Source: Desulfobotulus mexicanus (GTDB lineage: Bacteria > Desulfobacterota > Desulfobacteria > Desulfobacterales > ASO4-4). Taken from it: a stretch of DNA of 43,686 bases. Made by a program: the position numbers and the translations under genes. Numbering within the stretch: position 1 is the stretch's first letter; each line of letters starts with the position of its first letter. The DNA lies in contig NZ_VDMB01000008.1 in the NCBI RefSeq assembly GCF_006175995.1, positions 95,518-139,203 on the forward strand. Direction: 5' to 3'. Below, piece after piece: positions 16,903 to 25,457 of this stretch. Below the pieces are notes generated by a model. That model saw only the letters and a list, made by a program, of their open reading frames with translations. It did not search any database and was not told where the DNA came from.

Positions 16903-17547
16903 ATGGTGTCATCCATGCCGAAAACCTGTCTCATTGCCGCCATGACCCTCTGCGGCCACATCGGTCCCCATACCTTTGCCAGTCCCGAAGACCGCCAGCA
17001 TCTGGAATACTGGCGGGACAAAAGTGATGCCAGTCTCATGGGTGCTGCCACCCTGAGGGATGCAGACCCGGAGATGCGTGGCTCCGGTGGTATTCTTAAG
17101 GCAAACCGCATCCGGGCCTTTATCTCCGCATCAGGAGATATCCCCTTTGACGGACGTCGTGCTTTTCTCCATGGCCCACCGCCACTCATCTTCACATCTG
17201 AATACCTTGCAGAACCCCTTCAGAAAAAAGCAGGCTCCCGTGCAAAGGTTCTGATCGCAGACACAGAAGATACAGGGCTTAACCTGAAACATGTTCTGGA
17301 AATTCTCAAAAACAAAGGGGTAAAAACCCTGCTTCTGGAAGGTGGCGGCGGTCTCAACCGGGAAGCACTTAAGCAAGGTGTTGTGGATGAACTGCTCCTT
17401 ACCCTCTGTCCTGTGATCTGCGGCAGCTCCAATGCCGTTCCCTTTGTCCGAAAAGGAAGGCCTCTCCATGAAACCGGCCACTGGCGACTTGCAGCCCATA
17501 GAACCGGAAAATTCGGTGAAATTTTTCTGCATTACAAAAAAACATAA
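16903..17547 (+). CDS. RibD C-terminal-domain / dihydrofolate-reductase-like reductase
   Basis: 214 aa from ATG 16903; ATG 16915 is equally possible since neither has a strong ribosome site and both lie just after the HDOD stop. RibD_C signatures: MTLCGHIGPHTFASPEDRQHLEYWR near the start, SLMGAATLRDADPEM, and LLLEGGGGLNREALKQGVVDELLLTLCPVI, the NADPH-binding and active-site region of 5-amino-6-(5-phosphoribosylamino)uracil reductases. There is no deaminase domain and no other rib gene nearby, so it may be a stand-alone reductase with another pyrimidine or pterin substrate. Confidence 0.85.
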   Translation: MVSSMPKTCLIAAMTLCGHIGPHTFASPEDRQHLEYWRDKSDASLMGAATLRDADPEMRGSGGILKANRIRAFISASGDIPFDGRRAFLHGPPPLIFTSEYLAEPLQKKAGSRAKVLIADTEDTGLNLKHVLEILKNKGVKTLLLEGGGGLNREALKQGVVDELLLTLCPVICGSSNAVPFVRKGRPLHETGHWRLAAHRTGKFGEIFLHYKKT

Positions 17548-17610
17548 GCGCTCCGTATACTTTCCAGCCTTGTAGCTGCCATATCCTTAAAGCAGATGTA
17601 TAGGAACACA

Positions 17611-17662
17611 GGCGATTTGCTCGTGAGTCAAAACGATTGCAAGGTTACCCACAAACAAGCTG
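17611..17662. repeat. Degenerate remnant of the MITE-like element's subterminal arms
   Basis: AACGATTGCAAGGTTACCCA and following CAAAC (17637-17661) match the inner arm of the 11880 element in about 22 of 25 positions. Just before it, GGCGATTTGCTCGTGA (17612-17627) matches the opposite arm (reverse of TCACGAACAAATAGTCC, about 14/17). The pair reads as a copy whose central part was deleted. The outer GTAA ends are not recognisable. Confidence 0.45.
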
Positions 17663-17746
17663 TCTACCTTATGATCCACCGGTATATTGTCAAACCCAAA
17701 CCACAGACACCTGGCCTGTAGAACCAAAAACAAGGAGATTTTAATA

Positions 17747-18499
17747 ATGAGCAGCCCGGCCCCCCTTGCCATACTTTTTTCCGGAGGCAGCGATTCCCTT
17801 GCCCTGTATACCATGGCCCTTTCCGGGCATCACCGGGCCATACCGAAAACCTCTTCCGTGCACCTTGTCACCATGCTCAACGGGATGGCCCGCTTCCCCC
17901 ATTTTACGGAAAACCGCTTCCGGACCGCCCGTGAACTCCTTGAGAAACAGCAGCCATCTCCCCTTCCTCCATCCTTCCGGGTTGAGCTGGACTGCGGCCG
18001 TCTCTTTCAGGAACTGTGGCTGGACCGCTACGAGACACTCATGCCCCGCTTTGGCGGTAAAAATCTTGTATGCGTTGCCTGTAAGCTGGCCATGCACACC
18101 CGCATCCTGCTTTACTGCCTTGAGCAAAAAATCCCTGCCATGCTTGCGGGCTACACCCTGAAGCAATCCTTTTACCCGGAACAGACCCCGGCCTTCATGG
18201 ACCGAATGAAAATATTCAGTGAAGATTTTGATATAAAAACAACTTTTCCTGTGTATGAGGATTTTTCTGAAACCGCTGTTTCCAGACATTATCTGGAAGA
18301 TCAGGGGCTGCCTTCAAGCGGAGGCGGTGAACGTAAATGTCTTTTCTCCCAGACCCGTACCACAGCCACAGAAGAGGAAACAGCAGCCTACCTCGATGCA
18401 ATGATTCCGGTGGTTTCCGACTATATCCGCCTGAGGCGCAAAGGAGATGTTGCTGCTGCAGCAAGGGCCTTTCATGCCATAGACAGCACAACGGCCTAA
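17747..18499 (+). CDS. PP-loop superfamily ATP pyrophosphatase
   Basis: 250 aa from ATG 17747, which has AAGGAGA upstream; an in-frame ATG at 17687 has none. The N-terminal PP-loop SGGSDSLAL (12-20) binds ATP. A conserved-looking cysteine pair VCVACKLAMHTRILLY and a late GGGERKCLFSQ segment may bind metal or sulfur. PP-loop enzymes adenylate a carbonyl and swap it for N or S (QueC, TtcA, ThiI, GuaA); this one matches none closely enough to name, though the CxxC and late Cys suggest QueC-like or tRNA-thiolation-like chemistry. Its stop codon abuts a 9-bp tandem array. Confidence 0.75.
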   Translation: MSSPAPLAILFSGGSDSLALYTMALSGHHRAIPKTSSVHLVTMLNGMARFPHFTENRFRTARELLEKQQPSPLPPSFRVELDCGRLFQELWLDRYETLMPRFGGKNLVCVACKLAMHTRILLYCLEQKIPAMLAGYTLKQSFYPEQTPAFMDRMKIFSEDFDIKTTFPVYEDFSETAVSRHYLEDQGLPSSGGGERKCLFSQTRTTATEEETAAYLDAMIPVVSDYIRLRRKGDVAAAARAFHAIDSTTA

Positions 18500-18656
18500 G
18501 ACCCCTAAGGACCTTAAAGACCCCAAAGACTATAAGACCCTAAAGTCCCCAAAGACTATGAAACCCTAAAGACCCTAAAGACCCTAAAGACCCTAAAGAC
18601 CCTAAAGACCCTAAAGACCCTAAAGACCCTAAAGACCCTAAAGACCCTAAAGACCC
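18497..18656. repeat. 9-bp tandem repeat array (unit CCCTAAAGA)
   Basis: About 18 units. The right part (18564-18656) is perfect, about ten copies of CCCTAAAGA. The left part (18497-18563) is the same unit with many substitutions (for example aaagacccc, aaagactat). The gradient suggests recent expansion or homogenisation from one side. It starts at the stop codon of the PP-loop gene. One forward frame has a TAA in every unit. Confidence 0.95.
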
Positions 18657-18672
18657 ATGACTAAAAAAACAA

Positions 18673-18715
18673 TTGACAGGAAACAAGAGATTTTGTAAAA
18701 AACTGACATGTCAGT
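18673..18715 (+). promoter_or_regulatory. Promoter and operator of the TetR gene
   Basis: TTGACA (18673-18678), 17 nt, TAAAAA (18696-18701). A perfect 14-bp palindrome ACTGACATGTCAGT (18702-18715) follows and covers the TetR start codon. The same half-site recurs upstream of the RND gene at 19580-19597, so this is likely an autoregulatory operator. Confidence 0.75.
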
Positions 18716-19325
18716 CACCGCTTCACATAAAGCCACCACAAGGCAAAATATCCTGGATGCAGCCATAGCCATCTTCAGGGAAAAGGGCTTTCAGAAAACC
18801 CGTGTATCGGACATTGTTTCCGCTGCGGGTCTGGCCCAGGGCACCTTTTATCTGTATTTTAAATCCAAGGAAGACATCGCAAGGGAAATCTGCAGAAACT
18901 TCATGGACAGTTTCAGTGGCATTGTTGAAGCAGACCACAACATCTTTGAAAGCAAAACCATAGATGAGCTAAACAGCCGCCTCAGGCAAATGGTTTTCAG
19001 TGCGCTGAAGGTCTTTAAAAACAATGCCGAAGCCGCTGAAATTGTTCTCAGGGAAGGCATAGGTCAGGGCGGGCTGTTCAAGGAACTTTACGAAAATCTT
19101 ATCATCCGTTTTATTGAGCTTCTCGGTGAAAAAATTGCCAATGGTCGCAGCCAGAACATGCTGGGCATTCCCAATCCGGACACAGCAGCCGTTTTCATTG
19201 TAGGCCTTGTAGAACGCAGTTTCTTCTTTTTTATGGTCATGCGCAAAGACCTTAATATTGATGTAATTGCCGATGATATGACCTCTTTCATACTACACGG
19301 GCTTGCACTGCAGTCCCAGCAATGA
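18708..19325 (+). CDS. TetR/AcrR-family transcriptional regulator
   Basis: 205 aa, usual length. The N-terminal HTH domain is clear: TRQNILDAAIAIFREKGFQKTRVSDIVSAAGLAQGTFYLYFKSKEDI (residues ~11-57). The C-terminal ligand domain is helical and hydrophobic (ends ..DDMTSFILHGLALQSQQ). It is followed on the same strand by the RND exporter operon, and its operator palindrome is shared with that operon. It therefore probably represses both itself and the exporter until a hydrophobic ligand binds. The start codon lies inside the operator. Confidence 0.9.
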   Translation: MSVTASHKATTRQNILDAAIAIFREKGFQKTRVSDIVSAAGLAQGTFYLYFKSKEDIAREICRNFMDSFSGIVEADHNIFESKTIDELNSRLRQMVFSALKVFKNNAEAAEIVLREGIGQGGLFKELYENLIIRFIELLGEKIANGRSQNMLGIPNPDTAAVFIVGLVERSFFFFMVMRKDLNIDVIADDMTSFILHGLALQSQQ

Positions 19326-19416
19326 AATGCATGGTCAGACAAGACCCATACGAACGAATATTTTGATGCAGGCAGGCTTGAAGGCCTGCCCCAGCGAAGG
19401 TTTTTTCGGCCCTCTT

Positions 19417-19521
19417 TTGTAGGGGCAGGCCCCCGTGCCTGCCCTGGTTTTGGGCAACCACAGGGGGTTGCCCCTACAGAAAACCCATTAATGTTTCACG
19501 GTTGACCGCTTGGAGTATAAG
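19417..19521. repeat. 105-bp dispersed repeat with REP-like hairpin, copy 1
   Basis: Identical over all 105 bases to 33437-33541. The first ~61 bases form an imperfect palindrome (TGTAGGGGCAGGCCCCC.. / ..GGGGGTTGCCCCTACA). The remaining ~44 bases (..aatgtttcacggttgaccgc..) are not palindromic but are copied too. Another small hairpin (GGCAGGC ttgaag GCCTGCC, ~19371-19390) lies just before it and could act as the TetR terminator. Confidence 0.95.
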
Positions 19522-19579
19522 ATGCAGAGCATGGAAACACCACTGCCCGGAAAATGGCAGTTTTTTTAAAACCAGCAAG

Positions 19580-19597
19580 TGACTGACAAGTCAGTCA
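19580..19597 (+). promoter_or_regulatory. Operator upstream of the RND exporter gene
   Basis: TGACTGACAAGTCAGTCA: 8-bp perfect arms around a 2-bp centre, sharing CTGACA..TGTCAG-type half-sites with the palindrome at the TetR start (18702-18715). Predicted TetR-family binding site. Confidence 0.75.
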
Positions 19598-19614
19598 AGA
19601 AACGGAAAAGGCTG

Positions 19615-22600
19615 ATGGTGAAAGAAAAAAAGCTTGCCGATATTATTCTCCCCGCTGCAGGCAACTTCAAGCTGCTGATCAGCTGCCTGAGTCTCATTAC
19701 AGTCTTTTTTGCCCATGGCATGGGAAAACTCACCATAGAAAATGACATCATGTTCATGCTCCCGGACAGCAACCGGGAGAAAACCATCTTCATGGATACC
19801 CAGGAAACCTTCGGTTCCACAACGGGTATAGTCATTTCCATTGGCTCGGAAAAGGGCATCCTTGACCCCCTGCTGCCCGAAAAACTTCAGACAGCAGGAA
19901 ACCGGATTTTAAAAAGCAACCAGACCATACCTGCCCGCCTTATAGAAAAAAAACTGGGCATCTCCCTGAATCAGGCCCTTGTGCTTACGGCCTTTCTTCA
20001 GAACCTCGCTGCCATTGAGGGCAAAGACTTCATCCCCCATCCCGACCTGTTTGCAGATACATATGAAATGGAAGAAAACCTAAGGGAATCCATCCCCTTT
20101 GATCTTTATACCTCCATTAATACGGAAGACATCCGCCGGGTAGCAGGCAGACTTTCGGAAAGAGCCACCCTGAATCCGGATTTCGGAAAAGAACTCATGG
20201 GCATCATCCATAAGCCCACAGACAACCGGGACTTCAATAAAGGGATCTGGGTGGATCAGATTTCCTCCATCATGGAAAGCGACACGGTATGGCCTGAATT
20301 TTCTTTCTTTGATGCCATCGACAGCTTTTTTGAAAACAAAGGTTTTGCAGATACGGCTTCCGGACGCAGGCTGGCCAGTCTGATGCTGGAAAAGGGCCTG
20401 ACCCGTCCTGAAAGCATAGGGACCTTTCTCATGGAATACAGGGGAAAAGGACCTGAAACGAACATCGCTCCGGACTTTTTCCGCCAGATCCGCGAGCAAT
20501 CCCTAAGAGATCCGGCCTTCATTACAGATTTTCATCATGCCATGGCAGGCACTCCAAAACAGATCCGCACAGGCCGCATCTTCAACCCGGAAACGGACAG
20601 CCCGGCACTGCTCCGGGAAAGACTTCAGGGCTGGTCCCTTTTTAAAGGAACCCTTTACAGTAGCGATGAAAAAGCCACCCTTCTTTTTGTAAAAACCGCA
20701 TCCAACCTCAACAAAGAGAATAAGGCCCTGCTCCTTGGCGAGGTTTCCAGAATTCTGGAAGATGTTTTTGGAGATACAGACTTCACATATCATATGGCTG
20801 GCGAACCTGTGGTGGACAATGAAATCGGAACCCTCATGATAAAAGACATTACCTGGCTCTTTCCCGTGGTGAGCCTTGTGGTCATAACATCGCTTTTTCT
20901 CATGTTCCGCAATCTGCCCGGCGTACTCTATCCCATGCTGACGGTACTGATTTCCCTTGTCTGGTGCTTTGGCCTCATGGGTTATGCCGGTATTCCAGTT
21001 TCCATTGTCTCTTCTGCCCTTCCCGTGCTTCTCGTGGCTGTCGGAACGGCCTATGCCATTCACCTCACCCACGCTTTTCAGCAGGGCAGAAAAGAAAACC
21101 CTGATCCAAATGCCCTTGCACGCAGGGTACTCAACCTCACCGGCGGCGGAGTTCTCATGGCCGGCCTCACAACCATGGCTGGCTTTGCCTCCCTTGCCGT
21201 CAACCGCATTATACCCCTGCGGGATTTCGGTATCTTCATAAGCCTTGGTATTGCCTTTGCCCTTATCCTTGCCCTTCTCATTATTCCGGCCTTCATGCTC
21301 CGCAGCCGGGATAATTCCATGGCTGAAAAAAAGAGTCTCCCGGCCCGCAAAAATCCGATGCTCTCGGCCCTCTCCCTTTTCAGCTGCCGGAAACCTAAAA
21401 CCGTTACCTTCCTCTACCTTGCCGTATTTGCCGTATCCATAACAGGGGCGATGCTGCTTCGGGTAGAGATGAATAACATCACATTTTTTAAAAAAGACGC
21501 CCCCATACGCATGGCAGATACCTTCATCAACGATCATTTTGCTGGCACTTCCGGCCTCACGCTGATTCTTTCGGGCGAAAACCCAGGCGATGCCCTGAAT
21601 CCTGAAATCGTGGCACTCATGGAAAAGCTATCCCGGCAACTTCTTGAGACCCATCCTGAAATTGGTAAAATTGTCAGCCCTGCGGATTTTATTAAAAAAA
21701 TGAATCAGGCCTTTTTTGATAATGACCCCTCCCGCTACAGACTGCCGCAGATGGCAGACCTTGCCGGAGAAAAAAGCCCGGAAGCCCTCCATGCCCAGTA
21801 TGAGGCCTACATGGACAAATACCAGAGAAGGGATACCCGGAGCCTCATGGATTCTTCCAGAAAAGAAGCTGCCCTTGGCATTCAGATGAAAACCGCCTGC
21901 AGTACGGTGGTCCGGGAAGTGACCCGAAGCGCTGTGGATTTTCTCCAAGGCCCCGGCGGACAAATTCTGCGGGACAAAAACATGACCTTTAAGGTTACAG
22001 GCCCCGGTACCCTCTACCTTGAAGCCAACCAGCTCATCGTGAAGGGACAGATCGGCTCCATCGCCATCTCCTTTTTTCTGGTATTTTTCGTGGTGGCCCG
22101 ACTGATGAAATCCTTTATCTACGGTTTTTTCAGCCTGATTCCCTTAGCTTTCACCATCACAGTTACCTTCGGCATCATGGGTTTTGCCGGTATTGCCTTA
22201 GATGTGGCCACGGCCATCACGGCATGTGTGGCCATAGGCATAGGCATTGATTACGGGATTCATTATCTGGTGCATTACCGGGATTCCAGAAGTCAGGGGC
22301 TGGGCCACATAGAAGCCATCCTCCACACGGCTCAGGGGACGGGTAAGGCCATTTTCTTCAACGCAACAGCCGTGACAGCGGGTTTTCTTGTGCTTCTGGC
22401 TTCCGCCTTCATTCCCTTAATAAATCTTGGCATCCTGATTTCCATCACCATGATCTGCTCTGCCCTTGCGGCCATGACCCTGCTTCCAGCAGCCCTCACC
22501 CTTGCGGAATCCAGACTCCATAAAATCCATGAAGCAGGCCGGAAAAACAAAAACACTTTAAGTGAAAAACCTTCCCATATCCCCCCAGACCAAGGAGAAG

Positions 22601-22617
22601 AATACCATGCAGCTTAA
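19615..22617 (+). CDS. RND-superfamily (MMPL/HAE3-type) exporter
   Basis: 1000 aa from ATG 19615 (GGAAAAGG upstream); a GTG at 19579 lies inside the operator and is less likely. Two repeated halves: TM1, a large periplasmic loop, then a bundle of spans (DITWLFPVVSLVVITSLFLMF, PGVLYPMLTVLISLVWCFGL, SIVSSALPVLLVAVGTAYAIH..). The second half repeats this with VTFGIMGFAGIALDVATAI, and GIGIDYGIHYLVHYRD carries the acidic residue typical of proton relay. The size and the sterol-sensing-like core fit HAE3/MmpL-like lipid or hydrophobe exporters. First gene of a three-gene envelope operon under TetR control; cargo is probably an apolar lipid or hydrocarbon. Confidence 0.9.
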   Translation: MVKEKKLADIILPAAGNFKLLISCLSLITVFFAHGMGKLTIENDIMFMLPDSNREKTIFMDTQETFGSTTGIVISIGSEKGILDPLLPEKLQTAGNRILKSNQTIPARLIEKKLGISLNQALVLTAFLQNLAAIEGKDFIPHPDLFADTYEMEENLRESIPFDLYTSINTEDIRRVAGRLSERATLNPDFGKELMGIIHKPTDNRDFNKGIWVDQISSIMESDTVWPEFSFFDAIDSFFENKGFADTASGRRLASLMLEKGLTRPESIGTFLMEYRGKGPETNIAPDFFRQIREQSLRDPAFITDFHHAMAGTPKQIRTGRIFNPETDSPALLRERLQGWSLFKGTLYSSDEKATLLFVKTASNLNKENKALLLGEVSRILEDVFGDTDFTYHMAGEPVVDNEIGTLMIKDITWLFPVVSLVVITSLFLMFRNLPGVLYPMLTVLISLVWCFGLMGYAGIPVSIVSSALPVLLVAVGTAYAIHLTHAFQQGRKENPDPNALARRVLNLTGGGVLMAGLTTMAGFASLAVNRIIPLRDFGIFISLGIAFALILALLIIPAFMLRSRDNSMAEKKSLPARKNPMLSALSLFSCRKPKTVTFLYLAVFAVSITGAMLLRVEMNNITFFKKDAPIRMADTFINDHFAGTSGLTLILSGENPGDALNPEIVALMEKLSRQLLETHPEIGKIVSPADFIKKMNQAFFDNDPSRYRLPQMADLAGEKSPEALHAQYEAYMDKYQRRDTRSLMDSSRKEAALGIQMKTACSTVVREVTRSAVDFLQGPGGQILRDKNMTFKVTGPGTLYLEANQLIVKGQIGSIAISFFLVFFVVARLMKSFIYGFFSLIPLAFTITVTFGIMGFAGIALDVATAITACVAIGIGIDYGIHYLVHYRDSRSQGLGHIEAILHTAQGTGKAIFFNATAVTAGFLVLLASAFIPLINLGILISITMICSALAAMTLLPAALTLAESRLHKIHEAGRKNKNTLSEKPSHIPPDQGEEYHAA

Positions 22618-23410
22618 AACCATCATGACAGCCCTTCTGTTTTTTGTACTGGGTACAGGTTCTGCATCCGCAGATATCGGCCCTTTCAATCCGGAAACAG
22701 CCGGAAAAGAAGGCCGGATCATTGCCGAAAAGGTAGAGGAATTCAACAGACCGGAAAAGGATCTGTCCATACTGGCCTCCATGACCCTGCTGGCAGGTGA
22801 AAGGGTCACTGATACCCGGCAGGTGGCCATACGCCAGAAAAATTATGGAGCAACGGACCGTTATGCCATGCGCTTTCTCGACTCCATCAAACGGGGGACC
22901 ACCTTTCTGACCATAGAAAATGAAAACAGGGACAATGACCAGTACCTCTACATTCCAGCCCTGGGACGGGCCAGAAAAATAGCCGTGGGTGACAGTCAGA
23001 ATGCCTTTGAAGATACGGATTTTTCCTATGAGGATCTGGGAGGACGAAAACTTGATGACTATATGCACGAGCGCAGAAGCGATGCCGTTTTTAACGAAAG
23101 GGAGTGCTTCCGTGTGGAATCCAGAGCCAAAGACAGTTCCGCACGCTATCCGAGACAGCTCAGCTGGATAGACAAGGAAAACTATCTGCCCCTTCAGGTA
23201 CGTTTTTTCGGCAGGGATGGCCGATTAGAAAGGGTGATTGTGGCGGGTGAGGTGCAGAAAATTGAAGGGATTCATATTCCCTTCCGCACCGTGGCCAGAG
23301 ATCTCAGGACCAGCCACACCACCACAATGGAAATCCTTGAAGTTACGATAAATACAGGACTGGGCAATGCAAGCTTTGACCCGGACAGAATGGGGGACGC
23401 ATGGCGATGA
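22607..23410 (+). CDS. LolA-like periplasmic outer-membrane lipoprotein-sorting family protein
   Basis: 267 aa from ATG 22607, chosen for the AAGGAG upstream and because it begins a clean signal peptide (MQLKTIMTALLFFVLGTGSASA, cleavage before DIGPF). The mature part has the beta-rich LolA_like pattern: KDLSILASMTLLAGERVTDTR.., YLYIPALGRARKIAVGDSQNAFEDTDFSYEDLGG.., WIDKENYLPLQVRFFGRDG. Such proteins shuttle lipids or lipoproteins across the periplasm and are often encoded beside HAE3-type RND exporters. The gene overlaps the RND gene by 11 bases and the barrel gene by 4-10. Confidence 0.85.
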   Translation: MQLKTIMTALLFFVLGTGSASADIGPFNPETAGKEGRIIAEKVEEFNRPEKDLSILASMTLLAGERVTDTRQVAIRQKNYGATDRYAMRFLDSIKRGTTFLTIENENRDNDQYLYIPALGRARKIAVGDSQNAFEDTDFSYEDLGGRKLDDYMHERRSDAVFNERECFRVESRAKDSSARYPRQLSWIDKENYLPLQVRFFGRDGRLERVIVAGEVQKIEGIHIPFRTVARDLRTSHTTTMEILEVTINTGLGNASFDPDRMGDAWR

Positions 23411-24819
23411 AAAAAATCTCCATACTGCTTCTTGTTCTTTTTCTGACAGCTTCCGCCATAGCCATGGACGAGGATGGGGATTTTGATTTTGCTGAACTGC
23501 TCGGAACTTCCCTGCCCGGCAGTACCCAAACAGCGCCTGCTGTTTCAATGACACAGCGGTTCAGGCTTGAAGGAGAGCTGAGACCTTCTATCTGGTATGG
23601 CCTGAAAGATCCCCATGATGTTCAGACCACAAACCGGTTGGATCTTCTCATGGAAGCACACATGAAAAATACAAGCCTTGTGGCAAGGCTCAGGGGAGAT
23701 TATCAGGATATAGAAAACAAGGATGAATTCACAGGAGATATCAGGGAGCTTTATTTCCAGCAGCAGGGCTATCTCAAAAAAACCTATCTTTCCTTCAGTG
23801 CGGGCAGAAAAATCCTGCACTGGGGCAAAGGGGATGAAATCCGGCCCATGGACCGCATCTGCCCTGAAGATATGCGGGCCTTTCTCTACTACGACAAAAA
23901 CGATCGCAAATCTGGCCTCACGGGTCTTTTTGTAGAATCCGCCATGCCGGGAGGACTCAGGGTGGAAGCCTTCTGGTCGCCTGTTTTTGTGGGATCTGCC
24001 ATGCCGGACCATGGAAGTTACTTCACTTCCATGCGTCTGCAGAAGTTCAGCGATGCAGGGGGCCGCATCATCGAAAGCGATGATGACTGGACCTGGGACG
24101 GCCAGAGTTCCATAGGCTTAAAGATCGGCCTGCCCCTGAAAAGGGCCGATGCCTCCCTCTATGCATGGCGGGGAAAAGACCCCATGCCAATGCTGAAGGT
24201 CTCCGGGGTGATCCGCCAGATTCCCATGGAAAACCCGCCTTATGATATGGATATACCGCCTGCGGCAACTACGCTTTCATGGTTTCACAGTGATGCCGTG
24301 GTTTTCGGGGCAGATTTTGAAGCCAGTGCAGGTGCCTGGGTTTTCCGCACAGAGGGCGCATGGCAGACAAAGGGCCATTACGAAATGATGGATTTTGAAA
24401 AAAATCCTCTTCTTCTGAATACCTTTCCCGAGGGCCTTGCAGAAAAGCAGAAGGGAGAATTTCTCATGGGCGTAGACAGAAACGACCTTTTCTTCCGCAA
24501 TCTTTTTGTCAATGTCCAGTATTTGGGTGTGTACATACACGACCATGAAAAATTTATGGAAAGGGATGCTTACACCCAAGGGGCCAGCTTTACCATGAAG
24601 TACAGCGCCTTTGACTCCCGCATCAGCACCCTTTGGCGGGTTTTTACCTGGATGAACAGTCAGGACAGACAGCATCAGGTGGAAGCATCGTGGAGGCCCT
24701 TTAGCAACACCCTTTTAACCGCAGGGGCATTTTTTTACAGCGGTGGCGGTGAAAGGGATGTGTTCGGCCAGTTCAGGGATAAGGATTTCACCTTTTTCAG
24801 GGGCAGTGTGATTTTCTGA
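23401..24819 (+). CDS. Outer-membrane beta-barrel protein, DUF1302-like
   Basis: 472 aa with an N-terminal signal peptide (MAMKKISILLLVLFLTASAIA). The body is amphipathic beta-strand-like and aromatic-rich, and the protein ends ..FTFFRGSVIF, with the terminal phenylalanine usual for BAM-inserted barrels. ATG 23401 has a G-rich site just upstream; ATG 23407 makes an ATGA overlap and is an alternative. With the RND exporter and LolA-like protein it makes a complete inner membrane / periplasm / outer membrane set, so it is probably the outer-membrane exit or docking protein. Closest remembered type is the DUF1302/DUF1329 barrel found beside RND exporters; this assignment is tentative. Confidence 0.8.
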   Translation: MAMKKISILLLVLFLTASAIAMDEDGDFDFAELLGTSLPGSTQTAPAVSMTQRFRLEGELRPSIWYGLKDPHDVQTTNRLDLLMEAHMKNTSLVARLRGDYQDIENKDEFTGDIRELYFQQQGYLKKTYLSFSAGRKILHWGKGDEIRPMDRICPEDMRAFLYYDKNDRKSGLTGLFVESAMPGGLRVEAFWSPVFVGSAMPDHGSYFTSMRLQKFSDAGGRIIESDDDWTWDGQSSIGLKIGLPLKRADASLYAWRGKDPMPMLKVSGVIRQIPMENPPYDMDIPPAATTLSWFHSDAVVFGADFEASAGAWVFRTEGAWQTKGHYEMMDFEKNPLLLNTFPEGLAEKQKGEFLMGVDRNDLFFRNLFVNVQYLGVYIHDHEKFMERDAYTQGASFTMKYSAFDSRISTLWRVFTWMNSQDRQHQVEASWRPFSNTLLTAGAFFYSGGGERDVFGQFRDKDFTFFRGSVIF

Positions 24820-24915
24820 AAACTATTCTGAACTGAAAGGGCAGGAAATAACAGGACAAATCACTAAAGAAATCACACAGACAGAAATTTATTGTTCAAG
24901 TTTTGTATTTTTACC

Positions 24916-25227
24916 TCAGATATCAAGGGCAAACCGAATTGCCTGCCCCACATCAATTATCTTATTTTTTGTTAAAGTTGTAATAAGGGAGCCGATTTTT
25001 GCTTTTGCGACAGTTTGTAAATGATCACAATTTATAGCGCAATCACGAGGCATACCATCAGCTTGAGAAAGAAAAACTTCAGATGGAATACCACGGACAG
25101 TGCTTGTGATTGGTGCCACAGTTACCTCACCAAGATATTTCAATACCGAATCTCGTGTAAGAATAAGAACCGGACGCTTTTTATCTGGATGGGCGAATTT
25201 ATACCAACGGATTTCACCATGTTTCAT
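24916..25227 (-). CDS. MazF/PemK-family mRNA interferase toxin
   Basis: 103 aa from ATG 25227, two bases after the antitoxin stop; an in-frame ATG at 25257 would overlap the antitoxin. The family pattern is clear: GEIRWYKFAHPDKKRPVLILTR, then VTVAPITSTVRGIPSEVFL, and CDHLQTVAKAKIG near the end. MazF-type toxins cut mRNA at short sequences. Second gene of a toxin-antitoxin pair. Confidence 0.9.
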   Translation of the reverse strand: MKHGEIRWYKFAHPDKKRPVLILTRDSVLKYLGEVTVAPITSTVRGIPSEVFLSQADGMPRDCAINCDHLQTVAKAKIGSLITTLTKNKIIDVGQAIRFALDI

Positions 25228-25229
25228 TC

Positions 25230-25457
25230 TTAACCCCAAGACTGCTCGGATTCCCAAATTGAAAATTCATCAGGAGAAACAGGATGCTGCCGGTACCCTT
25301 CTTGATGTTTACGTTCAAGTTCTTTGATATTATAACGATCAAGTGCCTCTCGTAATGCCATTCTTGTAAAAGCAGATCGGCTTGTGTGAAGTTTTTTCGA
25401 GATTTGGTCAACAGCGTTTACAAGATCTTCATCAAGGGTCATCTGTACGGTTTTCAT
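25230..25457 (-). CDS. Ribbon-helix-helix (CopG/MazE-like) antitoxin
   Basis: 75 aa. The N-terminal RHH motif MKTVQMTLDEDLVNAVDQISKKLHTSRSAFTRMALREAL is complete. The acidic C-terminus (SPDEFSIWESEQSWG) is the usual toxin-binding tail. Strong GGAGG upstream. It should bind its own promoter, where -10-like and symmetric AT-rich sequence occurs at ~25482-25510, and neutralise the MazF-type toxin. Confidence 0.9.
   Translation of the reverse strand: MKTVQMTLDEDLVNAVDQISKKLHTSRSAFTRMALREALDRYNIKELERKHQEGYRQHPVSPDEFSIWESEQSWG

Noticed and set aside
18497-18656. CRISPR array
   Set aside because: Units are 9 bp with no spacers.
20503-21537. 344-codon minus-strand open frame inside the RND gene
   Set aside because: Antisense shadow; the plus-strand frame has clear RND repeats and continuous membrane spans.
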